From Candidatus Sedimenticola sp. (ex Thyasira tokunagai) (GTDB lineage Bacteria; Pseudomonadota; Gammaproteobacteria; Chromatiales; Chromatiaceae): a stretch of 64,000 nucleotides of DNA. Positions 18,469 through 28,992 of this stretch are shown piece after piece; positions within the stretch are counted from its first letter, which is position 1; every line of letters begins with the position of its first letter. The notes beneath the pieces are model-generated. The model made no database searches and was not told the DNA's origin. It saw nothing but the letters and a program-made list of their open reading frames with translations. Location: assembly GCA_037318855.1 (NCBI GenBank), contig CP134874.1:3348598-3412597 (forward strand), read 5' to 3'. A program made the translations under genes and the position numbers.

Positions 18469-20007
18469 TTACCCCTTTACCTTGAGTTCCACCTGATTGG
18501 TTTCAGCATTGAAGGTTTGTTCGACAGTTTGATTATCAATTAGATCAAACAGCCACTGTTTAATCTTTTCGTAGTCATCCAGCCCAATAGGCGGGCTGTT
18601 TTCATCCGTATGATCCAATGTCTGCAGGTGGGCCTGTTGTAAGAACGCTTCTGTTGTAAAAGAGCTGCCTTTGCGTTCACTTACGAATGATATAAAGAGC
18701 TGGTGTAACAGACCCTCACGCGCCTTGCTGTCTGACATGGGGTATTCGGTAGCTAAAGTTATTTGTGGCTGCGCATCTTCTGCATTCCACTGATGACTTT
18801 CTTCTGTTACTACGTCATCAACAGTAGGTAAGTTTATATGACTGAGATCCAGTTCACCTTTGAAGGCTTTTTGGCTGAGTGCGCCATAGAGATTCTGTAA
18901 CTCAGACAACGAGGAAAGGTAATTACTTTTAATGGATTCTACTTTTTCTACAATCGAAGCAAAACTATTCTGTAATTCAAGCGAAGGTTTCGGGATAAGT
19001 AATTTTCCCATCGAATCTGAATCAAATTTTTTAGTACCGTGACCTGCTGATGATATAAGCACCAGTATTTGTCGCGTCATAGCATGCAAACATTCCATTA
19101 AATACAAGGAATTGTATTCCGGCGACACTTTAATCGCTTTCATATCCTGGTTGATTGCCACTTCAACTTTATTAATTGCTACGGGGAAGGAATGAGCCAA
19201 TATCATACCTCTGACAACAATCAATATACTGTCTATTGGGATTTTTTTTAGTGGTGTCTCACTAAACACCAATTCTGAAATATGATCCTGTGAATCATGT
19301 ATGTAATTAACCTTCATATCTTTTGGGCTGATCCATGGAAAACCACCTAACCAATAATCATCGCGCTTTTTACTCGGTGTTCCACCACTAACAAATTTTC
19401 CAACTTTTGGGAAAGGCATTGTTTCCCATCCTCCAGCATTACCAACAGGATCACCAAACATCTCAAAAAAGGTGCTTTTTAGGAAGTCATTCAGCAGGCG
19501 CAGACTCTCTTTGCGGGTGGCGATCAGTGACTCTACACGGCTTAGTAGTGTGGCGATGCGGATTTGGTCATTGATACTCTCAGGCACTGAAACCTTGATA
19601 GCCGCCAATGATTTAGAGTTCAGTGTCTTGCCCATGGCGGCTTGATTAGATCCCAGCAACCTAGCTGACCTCAACGCATAAAATAAATACTCTGATGATA
19701 GTTTTTTCGAATCTTTTACTATTAGTCCCGCGATCGCCTCATTTGTATATAAATTCCGACTCGAAAAAGCCATCTTGCCAATAGTGAGTTTGAAGCTAAA
19801 CAGCAATGTGCCCTTGGGAATGAGACGACAACGAACCTCATCGATGGCTTCTTGAGTAATTTCCTCTTTTGTATTCGAAATAAATTTCTCTTTCAAATCA
19901 GAGATACTTACCCAAGGATGACCTTTACCCCAGTATTTCGCTGTTTTTCTAGCAGGTGTTCGACCAATGACAATGTCACATAGATCGCCAAGCTTCTCCA
20001 TCTTCAC
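18469..20007 (-). CDS. hsdS: Type I restriction-modification specificity subunit HsdS
   Basis: 512 aa with two target-recognition domains, each starting with a pattern like GRTPARK...WGKGHPWVSISDLKEK and GGTPSKK...WLGGFPWISPKDMK. Conserved helical spacers follow each (about 170-190 and 365-390). HsdS binds the two halves of the asymmetric recognition site and holds the two HsdM and the HsdR subunits. After the second spacer there is an extra C-terminal region of about 100 residues (405-512), not needed for the standard fold. It overlaps hsdM by 4 bases. The recognition sequence cannot be predicted from here. Confidence 0.92.
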   Translation of the reverse strand: MKMEKLGDLCDIVIGRTPARKTAKYWGKGHPWVSISDLKEKFISNTKEEITQEAIDEVRCRLIPKGTLLFSFKLTIGKMAFSSRNLYTNEAIAGLIVKDSKKLSSEYLFYALRSARLLGSNQAAMGKTLNSKSLAAIKVSVPESINDQIRIATLLSRVESLIATRKESLRLLNDFLKSTFFEMFGDPVGNAGGWETMPFPKVGKFVSGGTPSKKRDDYWLGGFPWISPKDMKVNYIHDSQDHISELVFSETPLKKIPIDSILIVVRGMILAHSFPVAINKVEVAINQDMKAIKVSPEYNSLYLMECLHAMTRQILVLISSAGHGTKKFDSDSMGKLLIPKPSLELQNSFASIVEKVESIKSNYLSSLSELQNLYGALSQKAFKGELDLSHINLPTVDDVVTEESHQWNAEDAQPQITLATEYPMSDSKAREGLLHQLFISFVSERKGSSFTTEAFLQQAHLQTLDHTDENSPPIGLDDYEKIKQWLFDLIDNQTVEQTFNAETNQVELKVKG

Positions 20008-21674
20008 TGCATCAACCCTTTTCCTTTTAGCTCCAATAGCTCTTTTACAATCCCACCATTAAGTTCAGCCAGGATCTTTTCATCCACATCCTCCCCCACC
20101 TCACTGGCAATAAGCTTCTGCAGAATCACCTCCGGCCTTTCATACTCGATCTCTTCAAACACCTCCTCCTTGTAGCGACTAAAGCTGAGGTCGTACTTTT
20201 CATCCACCATCTCCTGTCGGGGTACGGCGAAGTGGCGTTGGGTACAGTCGGTCTCTTTTTCTGGATTGCGCTGGTGGAACTTCTCGACGATATCCTGAAG
20301 GTCGCCATAGCCCACCAGCTTGTTGCGTTTGTCATCCAGTGAGTAGCCGTCGCTCTGCATCTCGTAGAACCAGGTGTGCTGGGTGGCAGGTTCGGTGACA
20401 TCGTCCTCTTTGTCGTAGACCTTGGTGAAGAGCAGGATGGCGGTACTGACCCCGGCGTAGGGTTTGAATACACCGCTGGGCAGGGTGATTACCGCCTTCA
20501 GCTCACAACGATCTACAAGAATCTTACGGGCCACCACAAAAGCCTTACCGGAACCAAAGAGTACGCCCTGGGGGATGATCACTCCGGCGGTACCGCCCTT
20601 GCGCAACATACGGTAGATGTTCTCGATAAAGAGCAATTCGGTCTTGGTGGTTTTAAGGCTGAGGTTTTCGTTGATATCCCCCTTGTCGATACTGCCGGTA
20701 AAGGGGGGATTGGCCATGATAATGTCGTAGTGGCCCGCCTCATCGAAGCCTTTGCTCAGGGTGTCCTGATAGTCTATGTGGGGTTCATCGATGCCGTGCA
20801 TCATCAGGTTCATCAGACCCAGGCGCACCATGGTGTTGTCGATGTCGTAGCCGTAGAGGCTGTGATTGAGTATCTCTTTGGCCTTTTCAGTCAGGGCGGC
20901 ACTGACCGAGGCGCGCTGAAAGCCATCTTCATCGGTCTGTAGTTCAACTTTCTCTTTTCTGGCCAACTGGGTGACGATGTATTGGTAGGCCCCCAACAGG
21001 AAGCCGGCAGAACCACAGGCCGGATCGGCGATACGGTGGCCAAGCTGTGGCTGTACCAATTCGGCCATGAGTTTGATGATGTGGCGCGGGGTACGGAACT
21101 GGCCGTTTTTACCGGCGCTGGCGATCTCGGAGAGCAGGTATTCGTAAACATCACCCTGGATATCCTGAAAGGCCTGCCCCTTCTCCTCGGAGTCCTTCTC
21201 CATCTCTTCGAAGATGGCGTCGATGGTCTTCACCGCCTCGACCAACAGTGAGGGCTTGGGGATGATGAACACCGCATTTTTCATATGGTGAGTGAAGTGG
21301 GACTCGGCACCATTGAGGTCTTTCAGAAAGGGAAAGACCTTGGTCTGCACATGGGTAAGCATCTCTTCGGCCTGCATGCGCTTGAATTCACTCCAGCGCA
21401 GCTTGCGCCGCTCCACTTCAAAGGGCTTCTGATCTTTCTTCGATTTATCCCGGTGTTCAGGGGGCACCCAGACACCTTTAAAGCGCGAGGTGAAGGACTC
21501 TTCCGTCCACTCGGCATCCTTTTCCTGTTTCAGATCCAGGTCATCCAGGCGCTTCATAAATAGCAGGTAGGTGATCTGCTCGATGGCGGTGAGGGGGTTG
21601 GAGATGCCCCCGGCCCAGAATTTATTCCAGAGTTGATCGATCTTGCTTTTAAGGGCTGGATTGTTTTGTAGCAT
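20004..21674 (-). CDS. hsdM: Type I restriction-modification DNA methyltransferase HsdM
   Basis: 556 aa, N6-adenine methyltransferase of the gamma type. AdoMet-binding motif I is DPACGSAGFLLGA, starting at Asp217. Catalytic motif IV is NPPF at 322-325. The N-terminal helical domain (about 1-170) and the C-terminal region that contacts HsdS are present. Start ATG 21674, 19 bases after the broken AlbA_2 gene. Methylates both strands of the HsdS site to protect host DNA. An IS element inserted upstream, between hsdR and hsdM, may disturb its expression. Confidence 0.95.
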   Translation of the reverse strand: MLQNNPALKSKIDQLWNKFWAGGISNPLTAIEQITYLLFMKRLDDLDLKQEKDAEWTEESFTSRFKGVWVPPEHRDKSKKDQKPFEVERRKLRWSEFKRMQAEEMLTHVQTKVFPFLKDLNGAESHFTHHMKNAVFIIPKPSLLVEAVKTIDAIFEEMEKDSEEKGQAFQDIQGDVYEYLLSEIASAGKNGQFRTPRHIIKLMAELVQPQLGHRIADPACGSAGFLLGAYQYIVTQLARKEKVELQTDEDGFQRASVSAALTEKAKEILNHSLYGYDIDNTMVRLGLMNLMMHGIDEPHIDYQDTLSKGFDEAGHYDIIMANPPFTGSIDKGDINENLSLKTTKTELLFIENIYRMLRKGGTAGVIIPQGVLFGSGKAFVVARKILVDRCELKAVITLPSGVFKPYAGVSTAILLFTKVYDKEDDVTEPATQHTWFYEMQSDGYSLDDKRNKLVGYGDLQDIVEKFHQRNPEKETDCTQRHFAVPRQEMVDEKYDLSFSRYKEEVFEEIEYERPEVILQKLIASEVGEDVDEKILAELNGGIVKELLELKGKGLMQ

Positions 21675-21693
21675 AGTTACTCTCTAAGCTCGG

Positions 21694-22444
21694 CTAATCA
21701 TCACCGGAGCTGCCTTGTTCAATAATTTTCCAGTAACCGCCCTTATCTGGGCCGATACGTACGATTAGACCTTCAGCCTTCATCTTGCTGATCTGATACT
21801 TGACCCCATCTTCGGTGATATCACCCAGTTGTTCGGCAATCGCCCTACGACCTGCTGAAGGGGTAATTCTCAATACTTCCAGAATCCTCTGGGTAGTTTT
21901 CTGGGTAGTTTTCTGGGTAGTTTTCTGGGTGATTGCGCTGATGGATTCTACCAGCACTTCAGTGCTTTGGCGCTGATAAGTGGGCCTGGAAAAGTCCAAG
22001 GTAAAAAATGTGTCAAAACGAACATCTACATCCGAGCAGTTTTCCTCTTCCAAAGCGGAGCGAATACGCCCAATTCCCGTGCCCAACTTCTCAATATAGT
22101 TGCAGCGCAGCAACAGGCTTGCGATCAGTGGATTACGGCAGACACTACGTGTCCCAAACTCCTTGGGTTTCAGCCCCTTGGGCAACCCACCAGGATTATA
22201 GATCTCCACCCGATCATCGAATATCTCCACCATCACCTGGGCACCCTCTTCCAGGTAGTCTCGGTGGCAGAGGGCGTTGACCATCGCCTCGCGCAGGGCC
22301 GGTTCCGGTAGCTCCAGAATCTCTTTATGGCGGATACTGTCGCCGGTGATCTCCCAGCGCAGTTGCAGGTGCTTGTGTAGGTAGAGCAACGCCTCTTCGA
22401 TATTTTCGATGATGCTGCCAGTGAACTCCTTACGATCCAAAATA
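21694..22444 (-). pseudogene. AlbA_2/Schlafen-type ATP-binding gene, 3' part (split by IS)
   Basis: C-terminal about 249 residues of a gene cut by the IS3-family element. It carries the GHKL-like ATP-binding region (REAMVNALCHRDY, EIYNPGGLPKGL, GTGIGRIRSAL), a TQKT repeat linker encoded by a 12-bp tandem repeat (about 21889-21936), and a C-terminal winged helix. Family members combine an AlbA_2/Schlafen nucleic-acid domain with this ATPase and are common inside type I R-M operons. It now has no normal start; the first usable codon is a TTG at 22440. Joining 22444 to 23703 removes the element and restores an open frame (VYILDRKEF) of about 478 aa. Confidence 0.85.
21889..21936 (-). repeat. 12-bp tandem repeat coding TQKT
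   Basis: CTGGGTAGTTTT is repeated three times, followed by a fourth partial copy, giving QKTTQKTTQKTTQ in the protein. The unit is a multiple of three, so copy-number change would alter linker length without shifting the frame. Confidence 0.75.
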
Positions 22445-22485
22445 GTGTAGTGGCATAGTTAATTTGGCCACCTGATTATGGGTGA

Positions 22486-23692
<1,207 letters not shown>

Positions 23693-23702
23693 CCACTACA
23701 TA

Positions 23703-24388
23703 TAGACCTTGTTTGTGCCCTTAAACAGAACACAGACCACGCTGACATGAAACAGGCGGTAAGTGGGTTCTTTGGCAAAGAACAGTACACCCGCTTGGTT
23801 TAGGTAGAAGCGGTCATCCTTGTAATCCCCTGCCCCCAGGTTGAGCAATAAGCTTTCACTATTGTTGCGTCGACTGATTTTAGCGAGGTCAAGAAAGTGG
23901 TTAAGCCGGTCATGATCCAGTACGGCTTGCCAATCGAGGTCGAGGCGTAGCTGCTGATCGAAACGCACCTTACCCTCTGCCTGGATAAAGGCGGTGATGT
24001 CACCGGTGCTCATCTTTTGGCTATTGGCACCATTGCGCAGGTAGAAGCCCTTATTACAGCGGTGGGGCCGGTTGGCACCCTCAGGAACATGGATCACCAA
24101 CACCTTTTGGGTACTGAGCTTCTCGATGGCTATGGCTACCGGTGGATCACAGGCGACTGCCATGTTCTCTATCTGCGAGAGGGTTTTATTGCCAAGATCA
24201 CAACCGACAATCTGGTTCTGATCGTTCACACCAATAAAAATCCGCCCACCAGAGGCGTTGGCAAAGGCGACCAGCTCTTTCGACAAGTCAGTATTGACGC
24301 TCTGTTTGAACTCTAGGGTGTAGCCTTCACCCTCTTCGAGGATCAGTTCCAGTGCCTCTTGGGTGGTTTGTCGGTATTCGACCGTCAT
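23703..24388 (-). pseudogene. AlbA_2/Schlafen-type ATP-binding gene, 5' part (split by IS)
   Basis: N-terminal 229 residues of the interrupted gene, ending after KGTNKVY before running a few bases into the IS (stop at 23696-23698). The AlbA_2 domain is seen at about residues 16-125: EGYTLEFKQSVN, ELVAFANASGGRIFIGVNDQ, and GFYLRNGANSQKM. It overlaps the 3' end of hsdR by 4 bases, so it was translated with it. Some members act in RNA or DNA processing or in phage defence; the role in R-M operons is not settled. Confidence 0.85.
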
Positions 24389-27204
24389 GCGGCGAGTCTC
24401 TCGGTGAGGTCGAGGATCTCTTCGATCTCACTAGGGCTGAATACACCGCGAATACCCTCGGGATGGATGATGGTAAAGGGTGATTGAATCAAGTCGCGCT
24501 TCTCGACCTTCTCCCGATCCACAATGAAGGACTTTAGGAGCCGCAGGAACTCCAGTTGCCGACTGTTCAAATTGGTGTGTTCGATTATGAATTGATCGAA
24601 GGCTTGACTGACGGTTTCGGGAAAGCTGGTCAGTACCTCAATACCCAGAATATGGCGTATAAACTGAATAAATCGCGCCTTGCGGTTTCTGTAAACGCTA
24701 CGCAAGAGCTCTTCTGTGATGTGGGGATGCTCATCATTCAGCAATTGGGCCAGCTTTTGAGCATCATGATCAGAGATCACCTGCCCCTCTTTGATTCTTT
24801 GCAATATGGGGTTGCTGTTTGTCAGCTCAAGCACCAGCTCTTCCACCATATCACGATAGCGGGAGACGCTCACCGCCTCGTTTTGCGGCCCAAACTCGAT
24901 TCGCTCCTTGCTAAAGAGCACATCTGTGAGATCGAGCTTGATGGGGCCTTCTCCCGGATTTTGCTGCTCGCGGAACTTCATCAACGGTGCCAGCTTGGTT
25001 GCCAGTTCATCCAGCACAGCATCGCTGCAGTTTGCCCAGTAGGTCGGCTGTTGGGCCATTTTGATCAGTGCCTGTTCCCGCGCCACCATGGGTACGGTTA
25101 AGGGGAGTTCACTGATCTGCTCTACCAGACCCTCTTTTAGGGTTTCGAAGCGTTCTATCTCTTCCTTATCTCCACTTTCACAGCCCAACAGGGAGAGCGA
25201 TATTTCCAGCACATCCTTTTCAAAACGCATCGCCCTGAAGTCAGCTTGGGCGACCGTGCGAAAAAGCGGCTTGATCTCGCTTCGCAGATATTCGATCTTT
25301 TGTGGGTTAAGGCGTGTCCAGTAGTTATCATCGGTTATCCGGCTCAGGGCCGTTGCGGCCTCAATAATGACTATCGAGGATTGTGGCAGGTCAATGATCT
25401 GCTGCCGTAGAACAGCCGTCTCTTTATCAGCAATATCATCTTTACCCTGTGCCAGGGCCTTCTCGACCTTATCCAGTCGGATTCCGACCAAACGAACCGG
25501 TAACGGTAGTTGGGCTTTAAGCTCTTTACCCTTGGGCTGGAGCTTGAAGTACTCGAAGTTATCCCAACAGTCGAGGATCAGGAACTGATCTTTTTCGGTA
25601 CACCAGTGCTTTATCTTTTTCGGCTCAAGCAAACGGGTGCCGCGACCAATCATCTGCCAAAACTTTGTGTATGAGTAAACCGGTTTGGCGAATACCAAGT
25701 TGACGATTTCGCGTACATCAACGCCCGTATCCAACATATCCACACTGATGGCGATACGGGGCATATCGTTATTGGTGAACTGATCCAAAAGACCGCCTTT
25801 ACCATAGACGCGGGAGTCATCGGAGACGAGCACCTTCGCCAACTCACCCTTATATTGGGGGTAGAGTTTATCGAATATGCCCTCCATGCGGCGAGCGTGG
25901 GCCTGGGTGGCGCAGAAAAAGATGGTCTTGCCAGGTAGTACACCGTTGTTGTCTTTGATGCACTCTTCCATGAACTCTTTGACGATCAGGGCATTGGTGC
26001 CTCTATTGACAACCTGCTTCTCCAGCTGGCCGCCCTCGAAATTGATCTCTTCAACATCCTTGCCTTCGAGAATGAGCTTTTTCTGATCCTCCAGCGTGAT
26101 GGTACGCTTACTGATGCCCTTTATCTGGAATTTGGTCTGGATCTTCATCACCTGGAAATCACACAGAAAAGGCGGTTTGTTATTCACTGCCTCTTCGTAG
26201 GTGTAGGCGAAGGTGGGTAGCCCATCCTCACAGGTGAATAACTTGAAGGTGTTGTGATCAATGACATCAGTCGGTGTAGCGGTCAGGCCAAGATTGATGG
26301 CCTTGAAATAATCGAGGATCTCACCATAGGTGTTGTAGATGGAGCGGTGACTTTCATCGATTACGATAAGATCAAAAAAGTGCGGGGATAAACTATTGTC
26401 TTGATCACGAATGATATTGAGCATGCTTGGGTAGGTGGTGACATAGATTCGCCGTTCTTTAGCGATCAGTTTTTCACCCACCTTGGGCCAGCGTGGCTCA
26501 TTGGGTAGGTACTCTTTAAAGGCACCTAATCCCTGTTCACGCAAGGGGATTCGATCAACGAGGAAGAGTACCCGCTCGATATGACCGGCCCGCATCAGTG
26601 CATCGACCAGTGCGATACAGGTTCTTGTTTTACCCGTGCCGGTAGCCATCACCAGGAGAAAATCACGATGCTTGTTTTCAATGCCCTCCAATACAGAGCG
26701 GATGGCACGAATCTGATAATCACGCCCCGCAATCTCGGGATTAATCAGCTCATCAGAGAGGGGCTTTTTATTGCGTCGGATGTAACTGAATCTTTCTAAG
26801 TCATCGAGGTTTGGAAATCCAATCACTTTTCGGGGTGGATAATTTTCAAGATCCCAAAAGTTGATCTCTAATCCATTGGTATAAAAACAGAAAGGCAGCT
26901 CACCACCTTTATCCTTTTGAATATTATAGCAATACTGTTTCGCCTGCTCTCTGCCTACCTCTGCATCCTTAGATGTTTTCTTTGCCTCAACCACGGCTAG
27001 AGGTTTTCCATCACGACCAAGGAGCACATAATCGCTGAACTGATGGCCTTGATAGGGGGTTTGCGGCTCTCTCACCCCATCAGGCAGATCGACCTGGATA
27101 TCGAACTCTTGGATCACTTGGGCACAATCCCCGACATTCCAGCCTGCCTCTAGAAGCTTGACATCTATCAGTTCTTTCCGTGTTTGGGCTTCCGTTTTGG
27201 TCAT
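24385..27204 (-). CDS. hsdR: Type I restriction endonuclease/translocase subunit HsdR
   Basis: 939 aa. N-terminal PD-(D/E)XK nuclease: Asp58 in FSDYVLL and Glu73-x-Lys75 in VVEAKK, with QAKQYCY after it. SF2 helicase motor: Walker A MATGTGKT (186-193), DEAH-like motif LIVIDESHRS, motif III GLTATP, and motif VI QMIGRGTRLLEPKK. The C-terminal helical domain binds HsdM/S. The overall pattern is that of the EcoEI-like type IB R subunits. The gene starts 14 bases after mrr and overlaps the AlbA_2 gene by 4 bases. It looks intact. Confidence 0.94.
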   Translation of the reverse strand: MTKTEAQTRKELIDVKLLEAGWNVGDCAQVIQEFDIQVDLPDGVREPQTPYQGHQFSDYVLLGRDGKPLAVVEAKKTSKDAEVGREQAKQYCYNIQKDKGGELPFCFYTNGLEINFWDLENYPPRKVIGFPNLDDLERFSYIRRNKKPLSDELINPEIAGRDYQIRAIRSVLEGIENKHRDFLLVMATGTGKTRTCIALVDALMRAGHIERVLFLVDRIPLREQGLGAFKEYLPNEPRWPKVGEKLIAKERRIYVTTYPSMLNIIRDQDNSLSPHFFDLIVIDESHRSIYNTYGEILDYFKAINLGLTATPTDVIDHNTFKLFTCEDGLPTFAYTYEEAVNNKPPFLCDFQVMKIQTKFQIKGISKRTITLEDQKKLILEGKDVEEINFEGGQLEKQVVNRGTNALIVKEFMEECIKDNNGVLPGKTIFFCATQAHARRMEGIFDKLYPQYKGELAKVLVSDDSRVYGKGGLLDQFTNNDMPRIAISVDMLDTGVDVREIVNLVFAKPVYSYTKFWQMIGRGTRLLEPKKIKHWCTEKDQFLILDCWDNFEYFKLQPKGKELKAQLPLPVRLVGIRLDKVEKALAQGKDDIADKETAVLRQQIIDLPQSSIVIIEAATALSRITDDNYWTRLNPQKIEYLRSEIKPLFRTVAQADFRAMRFEKDVLEISLSLLGCESGDKEEIERFETLKEGLVEQISELPLTVPMVAREQALIKMAQQPTYWANCSDAVLDELATKLAPLMKFREQQNPGEGPIKLDLTDVLFSKERIEFGPQNEAVSVSRYRDMVEELVLELTNSNPILQRIKEGQVISDHDAQKLAQLLNDEHPHITEELLRSVYRNRKARFIQFIRHILGIEVLTSFPETVSQAFDQFIIEHTNLNSRQLEFLRLLKSFIVDREKVEKRDLIQSPFTIIHPEGIRGVFSPSEIEEILDLTERLAA

Positions 27205-27218
27205 GGGTGAATTTAGCC

Positions 27219-28130
27219 TTATTCGACTTCACTGAAATAGTCGCTGTCTATCTGTTTGACTTCATAGACCTCTTTACAGGCTACTCCGAGGTTATACTCA
27301 ACCATCAATTCGGCCAGTTGTTGACCGTTGATCAGCACTACCTTGATATCCAGGCTGTTCACCGCCTCTTTCGCACCAGTAGAGAAGTCTGAGGTGGTGA
27401 TAAATACACCTTTTCTCGCCCTTTGGCGGGTCAGGGTGCCGATGAATTTGTCTATTTCAGGCCGGTGGACGGTATTTTGCCAGCGTTTGGCCTGAAGATA
27501 GATGATATCCAGGCCGAGGCAGTCTTCCTTGATAATGCCGTCAATACCGTCATCGTTGGTGGCCTTGGTGGCCTGCCCTGCATCTTTACGCGAGCCACCG
27601 TAGCCCATGGCGAGCATGAGATCGACCACAACTTTCTCGAAGAAGGTAAAACTGCTTGATCTCAGGATGGTCAGAAGATCGTCGGCAAGGGATTGATTGA
27701 GTGTCTGGTAGGCGCTGTCGATCTGCTCATCAGGGGTAATAACGCTATCGGTGGAGATACGTGCGTCTGACTCATCCTTCATCTTTTTCGGTGCAAAAAA
27801 TACGTTGAATTCATCGAACTGTTTCAGGTAGGCGTTATCAATATTTTCCGGGCACTCGTTGAGGGCTTGAAGGCCCCGCTCGGTAATCTTCACATGCGCC
27901 CTTTCCGGTATCACCAGCAAACCAGCTTTGTGCAAGTAGGTGCGCGCCCACCCTACCCGGTTACGCATGGTTGTCTGCCTACCACTGGGGATGCGCTCTT
28001 TGATCTCTTGTGGAGTTAACTGAAATTGCTCACAGAGCAAATCATACAAGCCAGAGATAGAGTACATTTGGCCATCAGCAGCTTGTGCCAATAGTGGGCG
28101 CATAATCGCTTGGTAATCAGGGATAGCCAT
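27219..28130 (-). CDS. mrr: Mrr-type restriction endonuclease
   Basis: 303 aa. The N-terminal Mrr winged-helix domain (about 1-95) is followed by a catalytic Mrr_cat domain (about 150-285) with Glu165 (FFEKVVVDLMLAMGYGG), Asp197 in DDGIDGII and the Q-A-K triad (Gln213-Lys215) in YLQAKRW. Type IV enzymes of this kind cleave DNA with foreign methylation. AAGGAA lies about 8 bases before the ATG. It is the first gene of the operon, followed by hsdR after 14 bases. Confidence 0.92.
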   Translation of the reverse strand: MAIPDYQAIMRPLLAQAADGQMYSISGLYDLLCEQFQLTPQEIKERIPSGRQTTMRNRVGWARTYLHKAGLLVIPERAHVKITERGLQALNECPENIDNAYLKQFDEFNVFFAPKKMKDESDARISTDSVITPDEQIDSAYQTLNQSLADDLLTILRSSSFTFFEKVVVDLMLAMGYGGSRKDAGQATKATNDDGIDGIIKEDCLGLDIIYLQAKRWQNTVHRPEIDKFIGTLTRQRARKGVFITTSDFSTGAKEAVNSLDIKVVLINGQQLAELMVEYNLGVACKEVYEVKQIDSDYFSEVE

Positions 28131-28194
28131 TATTATTCCTTATAGCTTGCCGGGGGTTTAAGCAGGGACTCCCCATTCCTTCCGTCTACACCCA

Positions 28195-28222
28195 ATAATA
28201 TGGAAAAAGATTCTTAAATCAA
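28195..28222 (-). promoter_or_regulatory. Candidate sigma-70 promoter for the mrr-hsd operon
   Basis: On the minus strand TTGATT (28222-28217) and TATTAT (28200-28195) are separated by 16 bases, about 65 bases upstream of the mrr ATG. The match is reasonable but found by eye only. Confidence 0.4.
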
Positions 28223-28427
28223 CAAATGATCACATATGATCGATAGATTACGTATCTATACATGGATGTCCACGAACACCTCCCAACCCACTAGACTACC
28301 TGGGTAATGCGCCGGATAGCGAGGCTGCCCATCTAGTCATTGAAGTGTGTTCTTGGCAACACCCTCTTCGTGAAGCTGTCCGACAACCACTTTCATTAAT
28401 TAAGCCGTATGAGCTACTCACCGACAT

Positions 28428-28464
28428 TTGCAATAACAGCATATGTGTACTATATAGTACACAT
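28428..28464 (+). promoter_or_regulatory. Promoter with 22-bp perfect palindrome over the XRE gene start
   Basis: TTGCAA (28428-28433) and TATATA (28451-28456) are spaced by 17 bases. A perfect 22-bp palindrome with half-site ATGTGTACTAT occupies 28443-28464. It covers the -10 box and the first two bases of the ATG at 28463. Transcription would start at or next to the ATG, suggesting a leaderless mRNA. The palindrome is a strong candidate operator for autorepression by the XRE protein. Confidence 0.6.
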
Positions 28465-28813
28465 GACATTCGGAGAATACATTCGCGAACACCGCGAGGC
28501 CTTGAAGGCAGAAGACCGGCGCTTTTCGGTACGACAGGTAGCTCAACGTATTGGCGTGGAGCCGGCCTACCTGAGCAAGATCGAACGTGGAGATGTTGCG
28601 CCACCGTCCGAGGCGAAGATACGGGCGCTGGCCAGGGAGCTGGATGAGGATACGGACATGCTGCTGGCTATGGCCGGAAAGGTGTCATCGGACCTGCAGG
28701 AGATTATCCGCAAACGCCCACAGCTGTTCGCTGATTTGATACGCCAGCTCAAGACCATGCCGGATCATGCCCTCCTGCGTATTGCCCGGGATGTGCGTGA
28801 TGGCAGTTGGTGA
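28463..28813 (+). CDS. XRE-family HTH regulator, divergent from the R-M operon
   Basis: 116 aa from ATG 28463 (MTFGEYIREHREALK). The frame is open upstream to 28409, but that start would place the operator inside the gene. The HTH covers about residues 6-62: FSVRQVAQRIGVEPAYLSKI followed by ERGDVAPPSE, a clear phage-repressor-type recognition helix. The C-terminal part (VSSDLQEIIRKRPQLFADLI and on) is a short helical tail, perhaps for dimerisation. It lies 330 bases from mrr in the opposite direction. It is likely the controller of the restriction locus and of itself; this is inferred from position and the palindrome. Confidence 0.83.
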   Translation: MTFGEYIREHREALKAEDRRFSVRQVAQRIGVEPAYLSKIERGDVAPPSEAKIRALARELDEDTDMLLAMAGKVSSDLQEIIRKRPQLFADLIRQLKTMPDHALLRIARDVRDGSW

Positions 28814-28816
28814 TTC

Positions 28817-28978
28817 AAGGAGCCTCTGAACAAGTCATGATCGATTGCCTTGCACTCAGGAGGCACAATATCTGCGTTGAACATCTTGCTAATAGCCCAT
28901 TATCAGCTGCGATCTTCGCCTTGATCTTGCGCCTCCTGGGCACAATTCAATTCGCCCAGACTCATTCAGAGGCTCCTT
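28817..28978. mobile_element. 162-bp MITE with 20-bp inverted ends
   Basis: The ends AAGGAGCCTCTGAACAAGTC (from 28817) and GACTCATTCAGAGGCTCCTT (to 28978) are inverted repeats with two mismatches. A second inner pair CAGGAGGC/GCCTCCTG (about 28857 and 28931) makes a nested hairpin. No coding capacity. It separates the XRE gene from the next gene, whose ribosome site AAAGGAG begins right at its edge. Confidence 0.7.
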
Positions 28979-28992
28979 AAAGGAGAGAAACA

